Source: Halobacillus faecis
GTDB taxonomy: Bacteria; Bacillota; Bacilli; Bacillales; Halobacillaceae
Assembly (NCBI RefSeq): GCF_007991335.1
Contig: NZ_BJYD01000007.1
Location: 1-64,000 of the forward strand
Direction of reading: 5' to 3'
Length of the DNA: 64,000 nucleotides
Shown: in pieces, positions 9,283-17,474 of the stretch
Layout of the letters: each line of letters begins with the position of its first letter
Position numbering within the stretch: position 1 is the first letter of the stretch
Position numbers and translations under genes: made by a program
The notes under the pieces: generated by a model
Told to the model about the DNA's origin: nothing
Databases searched by the model: none
Seen by the model: the letters and a program-made list of their open reading frames with translations, nothing else

Positions 9283-10755
9283 TTAGTACCAGCGTTGGGT
9301 CAGCATTTTACGCTTCGTATAGAAGTTGAGTCCATCTTTACCATTGGCATGGAGATCGCCATAGAAGGACTTTTTGTTTCCAGAGAATGGGAAGAACGCC
9401 ATTGGGGCAGGTACGTTGACATTGACACCAAGCATACCGGCATCCATCTCTTCTCTGAACTGTTGAACGGCTTTTCCGCTTGTTGTGTAAATAACAGCAC
9501 CATTGGCAAATTCAGATTTGTTGGCTGTTTCAATCGCTTCATCAAGCGTGTCAGCCCGAACAATACTAAGAACAGGAGCAAAAATCTCATCTTTCCAAAT
9601 CTTCATATCCTCGGTGACGTAATCAAAGATTGTCGCACCAAGGAAATATCCAGACTCATTCTCACGAAGTTCCACCCGGCCATCACGCACAAGCTTCGCA
9701 TTATCCTGTTCCCCTGCTTCAATGTACCCGAGAACTCGCTCGCGGTGGGAGTCACGAATCAATGGTCCGAGACTCGTTTCCTCATCCAGTCCATTTCCTA
9801 CATTCAACTGATCCGCCGCTTCTTTTAATTTAGCGACAAGATCATCAGCTACATCACCGACGGCTACGACTACAGAACAAGCCATGCAACGCTCCCCCGC
9901 GCTTCCGAAAGCTGCATTGATAATTCCTTCTACCGACTTGTCTAAGTTACAATCCGGAAGAACGATGGAGTGGTTCTTGGCTCCAGCGAGTGCTTGAACG
10001 CGCTTGCCGTGGTTGGCAGCTGTTTTGTACACATATTCAGCAACAGGCTGAGAACCAACGAAAGAAATGGCGTCGACTTCATCATGTTCAAGCAACCCGT
10101 TTACAACGTCATGGGCACCATTGACAACATTGAGTACGCCTTTTGGAAGACCCGCTTCATGTATGAGCTCAACGAGCATCTTCGCAAGAATCGGCGTGCG
10201 TTCGGATGGTTTTAGTACAAAGGTATTCCCACACACGATTGCGAGCGGGAACATCCACAATGGCACCATCATCGGGAAGTTAAATGGTGTGATCCCCCCG
10301 ACAACCCCGACCGGATAGCGGTACATTCCAGAGTCAATTCCTTCAGCAATATCCGGAAGGACGTCACCCATCATAAGGCTGGGTGCACCGGCTGCGAATT
10401 CGACACATTCAATACCTCGCTGCACTTCACCTGTCGCATCTTTCATCGTCTTTCCGTTTTCCTGTGTGAGTGCCTTTGCCAGCTCTTCGCGATTTTCTAC
10501 CAACAACTGATGGTACTTAAACATCACTCTGGCCCGCTTTGGTACAGGTACTTTTTTCCATGTCTTGAATGCTTCTCTCGCTGATTGGACCGCTTTATCT
10601 ACATCCTCTTTCGATGAAATGGGAACTTGTGCAATGATCTCTCCTGTTGCAGGATTGGGTACGTCCTCCACTTGCCCGTTTTCAGACGAAACCCACTCGC
10701 CTCCAATGAAGTTTTGAATGGTTACTTGATTCTTCTTTGAGAAAGTTGTCTCCAT
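9283..10755 (-). CDS. mmsA: CoA-acylating methylmalonate/malonate-semialdehyde dehydrogenase
   Basis: 490 residues, aldehyde dehydrogenase fold of the MmsA/IolA group. The catalytic Cys lies in AGERCMACS (about residue 285). It converts malonate semialdehyde to acetyl-CoA, and methylmalonate semialdehyde to propionyl-CoA, with NAD and CoA. These semialdehydes arise from beta-alanine and beta-aminoisobutyrate after transamination, so the enzyme finishes the uracil/thymine pathway. The transaminase itself is not in this window. The start follows GAGGTGAAAAA, and a clear sigma-A promoter lies about 50 bp upstream. Confidence 0.92.
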   Translation of the reverse strand: METTFSKKNQVTIQNFIGGEWVSSENGQVEDVPNPATGEIIAQVPISSKEDVDKAVQSAREAFKTWKKVPVPKRARVMFKYHQLLVENREELAKALTQENGKTMKDATGEVQRGIECVEFAAGAPSLMMGDVLPDIAEGIDSGMYRYPVGVVGGITPFNFPMMVPLWMFPLAIVCGNTFVLKPSERTPILAKMLVELIHEAGLPKGVLNVVNGAHDVVNGLLEHDEVDAISFVGSQPVAEYVYKTAANHGKRVQALAGAKNHSIVLPDCNLDKSVEGIINAAFGSAGERCMACSVVVAVGDVADDLVAKLKEAADQLNVGNGLDEETSLGPLIRDSHRERVLGYIEAGEQDNAKLVRDGRVELRENESGYFLGATIFDYVTEDMKIWKDEIFAPVLSIVRADTLDEAIETANKSEFANGAVIYTTSGKAVQQFREEMDAGMLGVNVNVPAPMAFFPFSGNKKSFYGDLHANGKDGLNFYTKRKMLTQRWY

Positions 10756-10803
10756 TTTTTCACCTCTACTCGTAGATTCTGTTCCTTTACACCCTTCGAA
10801 TAT

Positions 10804-10832
10804 ATTATAAATTCAGAAAATTTTTACATCAA
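10804..10832 (-). promoter_or_regulatory. Sigma-A promoter of mmsA
   Basis: Minus strand: TTGATG (10827-10832), 17-bp spacer, TATAAT (10804-10809). An imperfect inverted repeat (GTGTCAAAT at 10841 and ATTTTGACAC ending 10871) lies just upstream and could be a regulator site. Confidence 0.65.
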
Positions 10833-10908
10833 TGGACGAAGTGTCAAATCAAAAACCTCCCATTTTGACACAATGACCTTTAGTAGAGATTTGATTCGTC
10901 ATTTGGAT

Positions 10909-10961
10909 AATACTGGATGACCTGGGCATCCTATTATTGGGTGACCAGGTCATCCAGTATT
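10909..10961. promoter_or_regulatory. Perfect 17-bp palindrome in front of the short-chain dehydrogenase
   Basis: AATACTGGATGACCTGG (10909-10925) is exactly inverted at 10945-10961, with a 19-nt spacer. It follows a GATAAT-like -10 and ends 9 nt before the ribosome-binding site. Its place suits an operator or leader hairpin. There is no T-run to make it a terminator. Confidence 0.6.
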
Positions 10962-10982
10962 TTACATATAGGAGGGGTTCTG

Positions 10983-11846
10983 TTGAGCAATCAAAAGAAG
11001 GAAATTCAGCCGAAGCAGCACCAGGATCGGCAGCCGGGTTTTGAATATGAAATGAAGCCACTTCCGGAATACGTGGATCCAAAGTATAAAGGAAGCGGAA
11101 AATTAAAGGGAAAAGTGGCTGTCATCACAGGGGGAGACAGCGGGATTGGTCGTGCTGTCAGCCTTTATTTTGCAAAGGAAGGCGCGGACGTTGCCGTCTT
11201 ATATCTTAACGAACAAGAGGATGCCGAGAAGACGAAACAATTAATTGAAGGAGAAGGCCGTACATGCCGCCTATATAATGGAGATATCGGGAGTGCTTCG
11301 TTTTGTGAAGAAACCGTCCAACGAATAAAGACTGAATTTGGACAGATTGACATCCTCGTCAACAATGCGGCCATGCAATTTCCCCAAAAAGACCTGACAG
11401 CCATCACGAATCAGCAGCTTGAAAAGACCTTCCGGGTGAATTTCTTTTCTTATGTGTACATGGCTAAGGCCGTACTCCCTCACTTACAAAAAGGAAGCAC
11501 GATCATCAACACCTCATCGGTCACCGCTTATGAGGGGAATGAGCAGTTAATTGACTATTCATCAACCAAAGGAGCTATTACTACATTCACGCGTTCTCTC
11601 GCCAAGTCCTTGGTCAGTAAGGGCATCCGGGTGAACGGCGTCGCACCTGGACCGATCTGGACACCATTGATTCCTGCAAGTTTTGATAAGCAAAAAGTTG
11701 CGGAGTTTGGTTCCAACAATCCGATGGGCCGTCCGGGACAGCCGTATGAACTTGCTCCTGCCTATGTTTATTTAGCAAGCCAGGACTCCAGCTACGTCAC
11801 AGGACAAATGATCCACGTTAATGGCGGCGTACCCGTCAACGGTTAA
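10983..11846 (+). CDS. Short-chain dehydrogenase/reductase, general-stress YhdF/YhxC type
   Basis: 287 residues from the TTG start, chosen because AGGAGGGG lies 8 nt upstream; an in-frame ATG at 10917 lies inside the palindrome and lacks an RBS. Visible SDR features are the nucleotide motif TGGDSGIG (about 53-60), NNAA, and the Ser-Tyr-Lys set around INTSSVTAYEG and YSSTKGA. The N-terminal extension ending in PLPEYVDPKYKGSGKLKGK is typical of the YhdF/YhxC/GsiB-neighbour group, often stress-induced. The substrate is unknown. Confidence 0.85.
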   Translation: MSNQKKEIQPKQHQDRQPGFEYEMKPLPEYVDPKYKGSGKLKGKVAVITGGDSGIGRAVSLYFAKEGADVAVLYLNEQEDAEKTKQLIEGEGRTCRLYNGDIGSASFCEETVQRIKTEFGQIDILVNNAAMQFPQKDLTAITNQQLEKTFRVNFFSYVYMAKAVLPHLQKGSTIINTSSVTAYEGNEQLIDYSSTKGAITTFTRSLAKSLVSKGIRVNGVAPGPIWTPLIPASFDKQKVAEFGSNNPMGRPGQPYELAPAYVYLASQDSSYVTGQMIHVNGGVPVNG

Positions 11847-11860
11847 AAGCATGGCATCCA

Positions 11861-11906
11861 GAAAAGAGCGGTCCCTAAACCTAAAAGGTTGGGGACCGCT
11901 CTTTTC
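11861..11906 (+). terminator. Bidirectional terminator
   Basis: GAAAAGAGCGGTCCC pairs with GGGACCGCTCTTTTC, with A and T runs on either side. It ends the dehydrogenase and probably also the converging lipoprotein gene. Confidence 0.85.
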
Positions 11907-11924
11907 ATATACATTCACGATCAA

Positions 11925-12581
11925 TCATGGCAGGTCTACTTTTAGCTGATCGCCTTCTACCAACACGCTTCCTTCCTCGTCAAAAATATCACTGGTTGCG
12001 ATTTTCATAGACTCTAATTCTTTCCAATCATGCTCGAGGACAAATCCCATTTGTCCGACACGTGTTTCACCTGGTTCATACATACCTTTTAGCTTTTCTA
12101 GATAAAAGTCGTCCTTGAACCCCAACTTCTCCCCGTTATTCGTCTCCAGGACTTCCACGGGGGCTACATTCACTTTCTGATCACCAGTATTCTTTACAGC
12201 TACCGTAAACTTGATATAGTTAAAGTTTGTTTCGTTATGAGTATAGGCATGGAAGTAATCCACCAAATCAGGGGATGGAGAATAATTGAGTACTTTAACA
12301 TCCTTCACCGCCATCTGGACCGGCCCTACTTCTATATACTTCTCGATCTGCTTTATACCTTTAAGGGTTAACTGTCCATCCATATCTTCTACCTTGGCCC
12401 CCACTTCTTTTAAGTTCTGATCGTCGGGAGCTTGGGGATTATTTTTATACTTCGTTTGTTCCGGAATTTCGAATAAAGGAGGTGGATCCTCCGATTCATT
12501 TCCTTCTCCAGCCACCTGGTTTGAACACCCAGTGAGGATAATGGAAATAGTTAAACTCAAAAATAACAGCAAACGTTTCAC
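11925..12581 (-). CDS. Putative lipoprotein, function unknown
   Basis: 218 residues with a lipoprotein signal, the lipobox LTGCSN placing the lipidated Cys near residue 19. A short acidic, Pro-rich linker follows, then a beta-rich region with phrases such as IKFTVAVKNTGDQKVNV and EPGETRVGQMGFVLE. These resemble the Ig-like DUF4352/DUF5068-type domains of Bacillaceae surface lipoproteins. I cannot name the ligand or the process. It lies downstream of, and is read in the same direction as, the alkaline phosphatase, but a terminator separates them. Confidence 0.75.
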   Translation of the reverse strand: MKRLLLFLSLTISIILTGCSNQVAGEGNESEDPPPLFEIPEQTKYKNNPQAPDDQNLKEVGAKVEDMDGQLTLKGIKQIEKYIEVGPVQMAVKDVKVLNYSPSPDLVDYFHAYTHNETNFNYIKFTVAVKNTGDQKVNVAPVEVLETNNGEKLGFKDDFYLEKLKGMYEPGETRVGQMGFVLEHDWKELESMKIATSDIFDEEGSVLVEGDQLKVDLP

Positions 12582-12601
12582 CGTTCATCTCTCCTTTTCC
12601 T

Positions 12602-12633
12602 AAAAAAGCCTCCCTATGGAAGGGAAGCTTTTT
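12602..12633 (-). terminator. Terminator after alkaline phosphatase
   Basis: An AAAGCCTCCCT...AGGGAAGCTTT hairpin is followed on the minus strand by TTTTTT, 3 nt beyond the phosphatase stop. Confidence 0.8.
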
Positions 12634-12636
12634 CAA

Positions 12637-14022
12637 TTATTTATGTGCCTGCTTTTTCATCTTTCCATTCTCCATCAAGTTCATGACCTTTTGTCCAACT
12701 TCATGGTTATCATGAAGTCCTGCGAATTCTTGAGACTGAGGACCATAACCGTACACAATCACATCTTCCCCAGTATGGCCGCCTGTTGTCCAACCGGTAC
12801 CAGAGCGAATATCGAAAATGTGCTCAATCGCATTATCAATCTCTGTTACTGATCCATTTTCAGCTGCATCTTTCACGGATTGGATTTCTTTGTCCGTCAA
12901 TTCAAGGTCCACGTACTGCTTTAAAGTTTCTTCGACCCCTGCTCCTTCTGAAATTTCAGCAGCCATAAAGTCAGGCGTACGTTTCGCAGCTTTCAAAGGT
13001 TCAGGATTCCACTGATATTCTCCATCCCGTCCCATCGTCATTCCACCTGTAGAGTGGTCGGCTGTCGTAACAACTAAAGTATTCTTATTGTTCTTGGCAA
13101 ACTCAATAGCTTGTTCATAAGCCGCTTCAAAGTCCTGCATATCACTCATAGCCGCTACTACATCATTATCATGACCTGCCCAGTCAATCTGACTGCCTTC
13201 CACCATAAGGAAGAAACCATCTTTGTCCTTGCTTAGCCTGTCCAAGGCGGAAGACGTCATTTCCTTTAAGGAAGGAGCATCGGAAGAGCGGTCAATCATC
13301 TTGTCCATCCCTTTAGGTGCGAATAAACCAACGATTTGATCATTGGAATCTTCCATAAGTTCCTCACGAGATTCCACATAGCTGTATCCATCTTTTTGGA
13401 AATCATTGGTCAAGTCACGGTCCTCCCTTTTGAAATAGGAAGTACCTCCACCAAGCAATACATCAATCTTGTGTTCACCATTCACTTTTTCATCAAAATA
13501 ATCATCAGCGATATCATTGTAATTGTGTCGGGATTCATCATGGGCACCGAATGATGCAGGTGTAGCATGATTGACTTGGGATGTCGCTACTAGACCCGTA
13601 GCTTTGCCTTTTTCCTTCGCCAACTCTAGAGCAGTTTTCACTTCATTCTTTTCCATGTCCACCGCAATGGCATTGTTGTAAGTTTTAATTCCTGCTGCCA
13701 TTGAAGTTGCAGCCGCAGCAGAATCCGTAATACTCTCATCTGGATCCCAAGAATAAGTCTCCTGCATGCCAATTAAATGTTCATCAAAGGCTGTGTTTTC
13801 TGTATAAGGAGTAGAAGGGTCATCCTTGAAGTAACGGTATGCGGATGTGTAGTTAGGTCCCATGCCATCTCCAATTAGAAAAATGATGTTCTCTACCTTT
13901 CCTTTATCATCTTTAGGTTTTGCAGAAACCTCATCGTTAAAGGTCAAAGCAGAACCTCCTAGAATCAAAGATGTACTTAAAGCCACTGGCAATAATTTTT
14001 TCATATACTTTTTACTAAACAA
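12637..14022 (-). CDS. phoA: Secreted alkaline phosphatase
   Basis: 461 residues with an N-terminal Sec signal peptide (basic start, hydrophobic run, cleavage after about SAKA/SAK near 34). The metal site FLIGDGMG (about 50), the nucleophile serine in DSAAAATSMAAG (about 102), TTADHSTGG and HTGEDV are all present. It releases phosphate from organic monoesters outside the membrane. Length matches the B. subtilis PhoA/PhoB family; I use phoA loosely. A PhoP-box-like array in the promoter indicates phosphate-starvation control. Confidence 0.93.
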   Translation of the reverse strand: MFSKKYMKKLLPVALSTSLILGGSALTFNDEVSAKPKDDKGKVENIIFLIGDGMGPNYTSAYRYFKDDPSTPYTENTAFDEHLIGMQETYSWDPDESITDSAAAATSMAAGIKTYNNAIAVDMEKNEVKTALELAKEKGKATGLVATSQVNHATPASFGAHDESRHNYNDIADDYFDEKVNGEHKIDVLLGGGTSYFKREDRDLTNDFQKDGYSYVESREELMEDSNDQIVGLFAPKGMDKMIDRSSDAPSLKEMTSSALDRLSKDKDGFFLMVEGSQIDWAGHDNDVVAAMSDMQDFEAAYEQAIEFAKNNKNTLVVTTADHSTGGMTMGRDGEYQWNPEPLKAAKRTPDFMAAEISEGAGVEETLKQYVDLELTDKEIQSVKDAAENGSVTEIDNAIEHIFDIRSGTGWTTGGHTGEDVIVYGYGPQSQEFAGLHDNHEVGQKVMNLMENGKMKKQAHK

Positions 14023-14058
14023 CTTTATTCCTCCTCGTCATATGTCGATGCAATACGC

Positions 14059-14112
14059 ATATTACTTGGGGAATATGAAACATTGGTTAATAAACTGTAA
14101 ATCTAGCGTAAA
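14059..14112 (-). promoter_or_regulatory. PhoP (Pho box) array and -10 of alkaline phosphatase
   Basis: Reading toward the gene: TTTACG, 5 nt, TTTACA, 5 nt, TTAACC, 5 nt, TTCATA, 9 nt, then a -10-like TAATAT (14059-14064). The known Bacillus PhoP consensus is TT(A/C/T)A(C/T)A repeats every 11 bp. The middle two match best. There is no sigma-A -35, as expected for PhoP-activated genes. Confidence 0.75.
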
Positions 14113-14225
14113 TTCACAAATTAAGAAAATAGAATTAGGTCTATGGACTGAAAACTAATAATCAACGAAAAAAAGGACAAGCGTGGTATAATAGGTCAAA
14201 ATCTAAACGAAAAGGGTGTGTAATC

Positions 14226-14714
14226 ATGACCAAAAGCTTTTGCCACTGTTTTAGTAACAAGGAGGAGATCGACCGAGGAATCACAGATAAGTGTACATAC
14301 CTCGCTTTTTGTGTCGTATCTGGTGAGCATGGAGCTGTAGAGTTCAGCTTCCGCACCAGTTATATCGACAGTTATTCCGCTGCCCCTTTCAGAAAATTTT
14401 ATGAAGTGAGCGAAGAACTTGAGGATGATGATCAAACGTCAAGAAGGCTAAGGGTACATAGCAAACATCCACTTGCGCAAAGTGATGCAGAGCCAACAGA
14501 AAAATCTTTCTTACGATCATCTGAACGCTTCTACTCCTATAAAATCGATCTTGACTTAAACAAGCTTCAATCGTTTAAAAACAATCCTGATAAGTACTTA
14601 AGAACTATACATTCGAAAACACTATACGATGAAATGAAAGCAGTTTATAGGAATATTTTTAACCATTCACCGAATGCATTAAAAGATGATCACTGGGTAA
14701 TTCTCGTAGATTAG
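14226..14714 (+). CDS. Hypothetical soluble protein
   Basis: 162 residues, not recognised. It starts after AAAGGGTG with good spacing. The sequence is mixed alpha/beta and rather charged, with no signal peptide or membrane segment. It has an N-terminal CHC and a second Cys pair within the first 30 residues, and the C-terminus is amphipathic (KTLYDEMKAVYRNIFNHSP). It is divergent from the alkaline phosphatase and shares its 200-bp intergenic region, but the Pho boxes point the other way. No function is offered. Confidence 0.7.
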   Translation: MTKSFCHCFSNKEEIDRGITDKCTYLAFCVVSGEHGAVEFSFRTSYIDSYSAAPFRKFYEVSEELEDDDQTSRRLRVHSKHPLAQSDAEPTEKSFLRSSERFYSYKIDLDLNKLQSFKNNPDKYLRTIHSKTLYDEMKAVYRNIFNHSPNALKDDHWVILVD

Positions 14715-14768
14715 CCCCGCTTTACATATGGTGATTGATCGGAAAAACGGAGTGCATCATGGACGTTC

Positions 14769-14796
14769 ACACACCAGCCAAAAATGTCATAGGCTA
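14769..14796 (+). promoter_or_regulatory. Sigma-K-like promoter before the double-psi barrel gene
   Basis: CATAGGCTA (14788-14796) fits the sigma-K -10 CATANNNTA exactly, with AC 17 bp upstream (14769-14770). It lies 35 bp before the ATG. Confidence 0.5.
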
Positions 14797-14830
14797 TGGA
14801 GGATATAAAGTAAAGACAGGAGGAAAATAA

Positions 14831-15496
14831 ATGCACTCCAATTTTAACCATGGTCCTTATGGTTATGGCTATCCCTATGGGGCAAATCCCTACCACTCTT
14901 ATTTTCGCTATGCCTATCCTCAACCCTATGGTACCCACCAGAACTATTACGGCTACGATTTCAGGCAACCGGTGAGCGGCCAGGCCAGCTGGACAGAAGG
15001 CGGAGAAGTGACCAAATGCGGAATCCCATGGTCGAATAACCGATACATGACGGCTGCTGTCGGTCAAAATTCACCTTACCAATGCGGACAAACGATCAAA
15101 GTGAAAAACATAGCCAATCAACGGGTCGTTTTAGTCACGGTCGTAGACCAAGTTCCTAATTACCCAGAAAATAAAATCAACCTGCACCGAAAAGCCTTTG
15201 AAGCGTTAGGTGCAAGTGTGGATTTGGGTGTGATCAATGTAGAAATCACACCCAACCCTCAATTAGAAGAAGAAAAATGGGGCAAATATTTACTAGAGAT
15301 CGCTCAGTCGGCTTACCCGAATTATAATGCCACGGATTACAGTAAACTAAGCCAAACCCAGCAGAATGGTAACGTGAAGGAAGTTTATAAGTTTGTCATG
15401 GAATCCTCTCAGGAAACGATGAGCATTGAAGGGACAGTTATTTATAATCCATCGACAGACCGAATCATTACAATCAATCTCAAGGAAGTATCCTAA
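14831..15496 (+). CDS. Double-psi beta-barrel (RlpA/expansin-like) protein with DUF3889-like C-terminus
   Basis: 221 residues. Residues 1-45 are rich in Gly, Tyr, Pro and His, like spore coat or surface proteins, and no signal peptide is visible. Residues 50-140 look like a double-psi barrel: QASWTEGGEVTKCGIPW, a Cys pair, VVLVTVVDQVPNYPENKINLHRKAF and LGVINVEITP. The Asp in VVD sits where the RlpA/expansin catalytic Asp lies. The last 70 residues resemble DUF3889 (KEVYKFVMESSQETMSIEGTV), by recall. AGGAGG lies upstream. The sigma-K-like promoter suggests late mother-cell expression (inference). Confidence 0.7.
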   Translation: MHSNFNHGPYGYGYPYGANPYHSYFRYAYPQPYGTHQNYYGYDFRQPVSGQASWTEGGEVTKCGIPWSNNRYMTAAVGQNSPYQCGQTIKVKNIANQRVVLVTVVDQVPNYPENKINLHRKAFEALGASVDLGVINVEITPNPQLEEEKWGKYLLEIAQSAYPNYNATDYSKLSQTQQNGNVKEVYKFVMESSQETMSIEGTVIYNPSTDRIITINLKEVS

Positions 15497-15512
15497 GGCT
15501 CTACCTGTTTAT

Positions 15513-15540
15513 AGAGACAGCTCTCGTCTGTCTCTTTTTC
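15513..15540 (+). terminator. Terminator after the double-psi barrel gene
   Basis: AGAGACAG (15513-15520) pairs with CTGTCTCT (15528-15535), followed by T5. Confidence 0.8.
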
Positions 15541-15570
15541 TATGAGAAAAAATAAATAATTGCATCAAAT

Positions 15571-15617
15571 AAAAAAGAAATGACGCAGCCTCTCCCTGGA
15601 TGAGAAACTGCGCCATT
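15571..15617 (-). terminator. Terminator of the first tRNA-Val
   Basis: The stem ATGACGCAG / CTGCGCCAT runs into TTTCTTTTTT on the minus strand, about 20 nt beyond the tRNA 3' end. Confidence 0.8.
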
Positions 15618-15634
15618 CCGGCACTTAGTATGGA

Positions 15635-15707
15635 TGATTCCGATTGGGCTCGAACCAACGACCTCCACCCTGTCAAGGTGGCGCTCTCCCAGCTGAGCTA
15701 CGGAATC
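15635..15707 (-). tRNA. tRNA-Val (anticodon GAC)
   Basis: 73 nt on the minus strand fold as a full cloverleaf: acceptor GATTCCG/CGGAATC, anticodon stem CCACC/GGTGG with loop TTGACAG (anticodon GAC, reading GUC/GUU), T-loop TTCGAGC. The discriminator is A and the 3' CCA is not encoded. The sequence is identical to the copy at 17341-17413. Confidence 0.95.
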
Positions 15708-15746
15708 GTATGTAGAAATTTGTCGTCTGTTTTGCTGACAAATAAT

Positions 15747-15775
15747 AATATACTACGGAACAAATAAAGTGTCAA
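15747..15775 (-). promoter_or_regulatory. Promoter of the first tRNA-Val
   Basis: Minus strand: TTGACA (15770-15775), 17-bp spacer, TATATT (15747-15752). A strong sigma-A match, 40 bp before the tRNA. Confidence 0.8.
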
Positions 15776-15879
15776 TGAAATTTTAAGAATTTTTTAAGTT
15801 CATGTAAAAGTAGCTTTTTATCCCTGCCATAATCGGTCATACTAAGAATCATACCCTAAACGAGGAAGTAGGTCTTTTT

Positions 15880-17199
15880 ATGAATAAAGGAAAGGTTTGG
15901 ATCAATCTCAGAGACAGTTTTTGGTTTCTCCCTACGATATACAGTATCCTTTCAATCATTGCTGTCGCGCTAACCGCGCTCATTGATCAATGGATCATAT
16001 CAGAATATAAAAGCAACATCCCTTCTCTATTTTTGACAAAGTCTTCAGTCGCTCAAACGTTATATGGCTCGATGGTAACATCCATCTTAACGATGACGAC
16101 CATCAGTTTTTCGACCATCATGGTTGTGCTGACAACGTATACAACCCAGTTTTCACCACGAACCCTGCAGGATTTCATGAAGAGTCGTGTAACTCAACAT
16201 GTGCTGGGTGTGTTTTCATTTGGCTTTATTTTTTCCCTCATTAATTTGTTCCTATTAGGAAAAGAACCGGGTCTAGGTTTGGTGAGCCCTCTCTTTACCG
16301 TTATCGTCTCCATTATTTGTTTAGCCTTTTTCATATTGTTCATTCACCATTCTTCCCGATTCCTGAAAGTGAATAACTTGATTGGTGCCATTAGAAAAAG
16401 CACTTCTACCCTGATCACAAAAACTTTTAAAGAAAAGAATTATCAAACAGCCACCGAATGGGACGATAAAGAGTTACAAGCATTAGACCAATCAAAAGCT
16501 CATGTGATCGCAGCTGAGAAATCCGGTTATGTACAAAATGTTCAATATGAATCTCTTATTAAGTGGGCTAAAAATCACACGCTTACTCTTGAAACAAGTT
16601 TTTTAATGGGAGACTATATTCAAAAAGGAATGCCTCTCTTTTATTACTGGAAGGATACGGATCAGGAACTTTCTAACCCGCAGGAATGCACAGCTTTTGT
16701 CTTGATTGGGAATGAACGGATCGATACACAGGATGTCGAGTTCTCCATACAAAAGCTTGTGGAGATTGCAGTCAGAGCCATTTCACCAAGCCTGAACGAC
16801 CCCCATACGGCAACGAACTGCATTAACCGGATTGGGTCACTGCTTATAGAGTTGGGATCGGTTTATGAGCCCATCCGATATTACATTGATGATGATGACG
16901 AGCTTCGTTTAATTGCACAGCCGAAATCCTTTGAAGAATACCTTTATAAGAGCTTCTACCAAATAAAAATTTACGGCTATCATGACATATCCGTAATGAA
17001 TGGTGTTCTCGAATCTTTATACAAAATCGCCGCCATGCACGACCAAGCGGTTCAAGAAGACGTTTGGACCTTTGGAGAAACAATCATCAATGCAGTAAAA
17101 GTAGATGAATTGGATGAACTCGATTACAAGAGGTTCAACAACGAAGTAAAAAAATTAGCCAAAGCCTGTAACAAAGACTTCACCTTACAAAAACAATAA
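15880..17199 (+). CDS. DUF2254-family membrane protein
   Basis: 439 residues. Four membrane segments fall in the first 175 residues (around 15-37, 65-90, 108-128 and 135-160), followed by a large cytoplasmic region. The TILTMTTISFSTIMVVLTTYTTQFSPR stretch and RAISPSLNDPHTATNCI are characteristic of DUF2254, whose function is unknown; a mechanosensitive-channel-like role has been suggested only loosely. It stands alone on the plus strand between two identical tRNA-Val genes on the other strand. GAGGAAGTAGG precedes the ATG. Confidence 0.85.
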   Translation: MNKGKVWINLRDSFWFLPTIYSILSIIAVALTALIDQWIISEYKSNIPSLFLTKSSVAQTLYGSMVTSILTMTTISFSTIMVVLTTYTTQFSPRTLQDFMKSRVTQHVLGVFSFGFIFSLINLFLLGKEPGLGLVSPLFTVIVSIICLAFFILFIHHSSRFLKVNNLIGAIRKSTSTLITKTFKEKNYQTATEWDDKELQALDQSKAHVIAAEKSGYVQNVQYESLIKWAKNHTLTLETSFLMGDYIQKGMPLFYYWKDTDQELSNPQECTAFVLIGNERIDTQDVEFSIQKLVEIAVRAISPSLNDPHTATNCINRIGSLLIELGSVYEPIRYYIDDDDELRLIAQPKSFEEYLYKSFYQIKIYGYHDISVMNGVLESLYKIAAMHDQAVQEDVWTFGETIINAVKVDELDELDYKRFNNEVKKLAKACNKDFTLQKQ

Positions 17200-17298
17200 G
17201 CGGACAAATCCCTCTGCACGGAGGCTTTAAAAGTCTGGAGAAAGAGGTCTCCTCTAGAGCCAGGGGATGGGTGTACAAATTGTTTAATTGTTTTGGAC

Positions 17299-17335
17299 AA
17301 AAAAGCGAGCATCCATGATGGATGCTCGCTTTTTG
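17299..17335. terminator. Bidirectional terminator between DUF2254 gene and second tRNA-Val
   Basis: AAAAAGCGAGCATCC pairs with GGATGCTCGCTTTTT. It has A and T runs on both sides, so it can stop the DUF2254 transcript and the tRNA transcript. Confidence 0.85.
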
Positions 17336-17340
17336 ATTAG

Positions 17341-17413
17341 TGATTCCGATTGGGCTCGAACCAACGACCTCCACCCTGTCAAGGTGGCGCTCTCCCAGCT
17401 GAGCTACGGAATC
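17341..17413 (-). tRNA. tRNA-Val (anticodon GAC), second copy
   Basis: Identical over all 73 nt to the copy at 15635-15707. It has no encoded CCA, its own promoter, and a terminator 6 nt beyond the 3' end. Upstream flanks of the two copies share GCTGACAA and a similar promoter, so this is an old duplication. Confidence 0.95.
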
Positions 17414-17445
17414 ATATGTAACCAAAGAAATTGCTGACAAGAAAT

Positions 17446-17474
17446 AGTATACTATGAAACACGAACAATGTCAA
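17446..17474 (-). promoter_or_regulatory. Promoter of the second tRNA-Val
   Basis: Minus strand: TTGACA (17469-17474), 17-bp spacer, TATACT (17446-17451). The remaining stretch 17475-17705 shows only the yjcH RBS and AT-rich sequence. Confidence 0.8.

Noticed and set aside
12786-13554. Several plus-strand frames inside the alkaline phosphatase gene
   Set aside because: They are complementary-strand shadows of a complete, motif-bearing gene.
14079-14090. CATTGGTTAA resembling the B. subtilis PucR recognition sequence
   Set aside because: It lies far from the catabolic cluster and is fully explained as part of the PhoP repeats read on the other strand.
15635-17413. tRNA-flanked mobile island
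   Set aside because: No integrase, att-like partial tRNA or target duplication; both tRNAs are complete with their own promoters.
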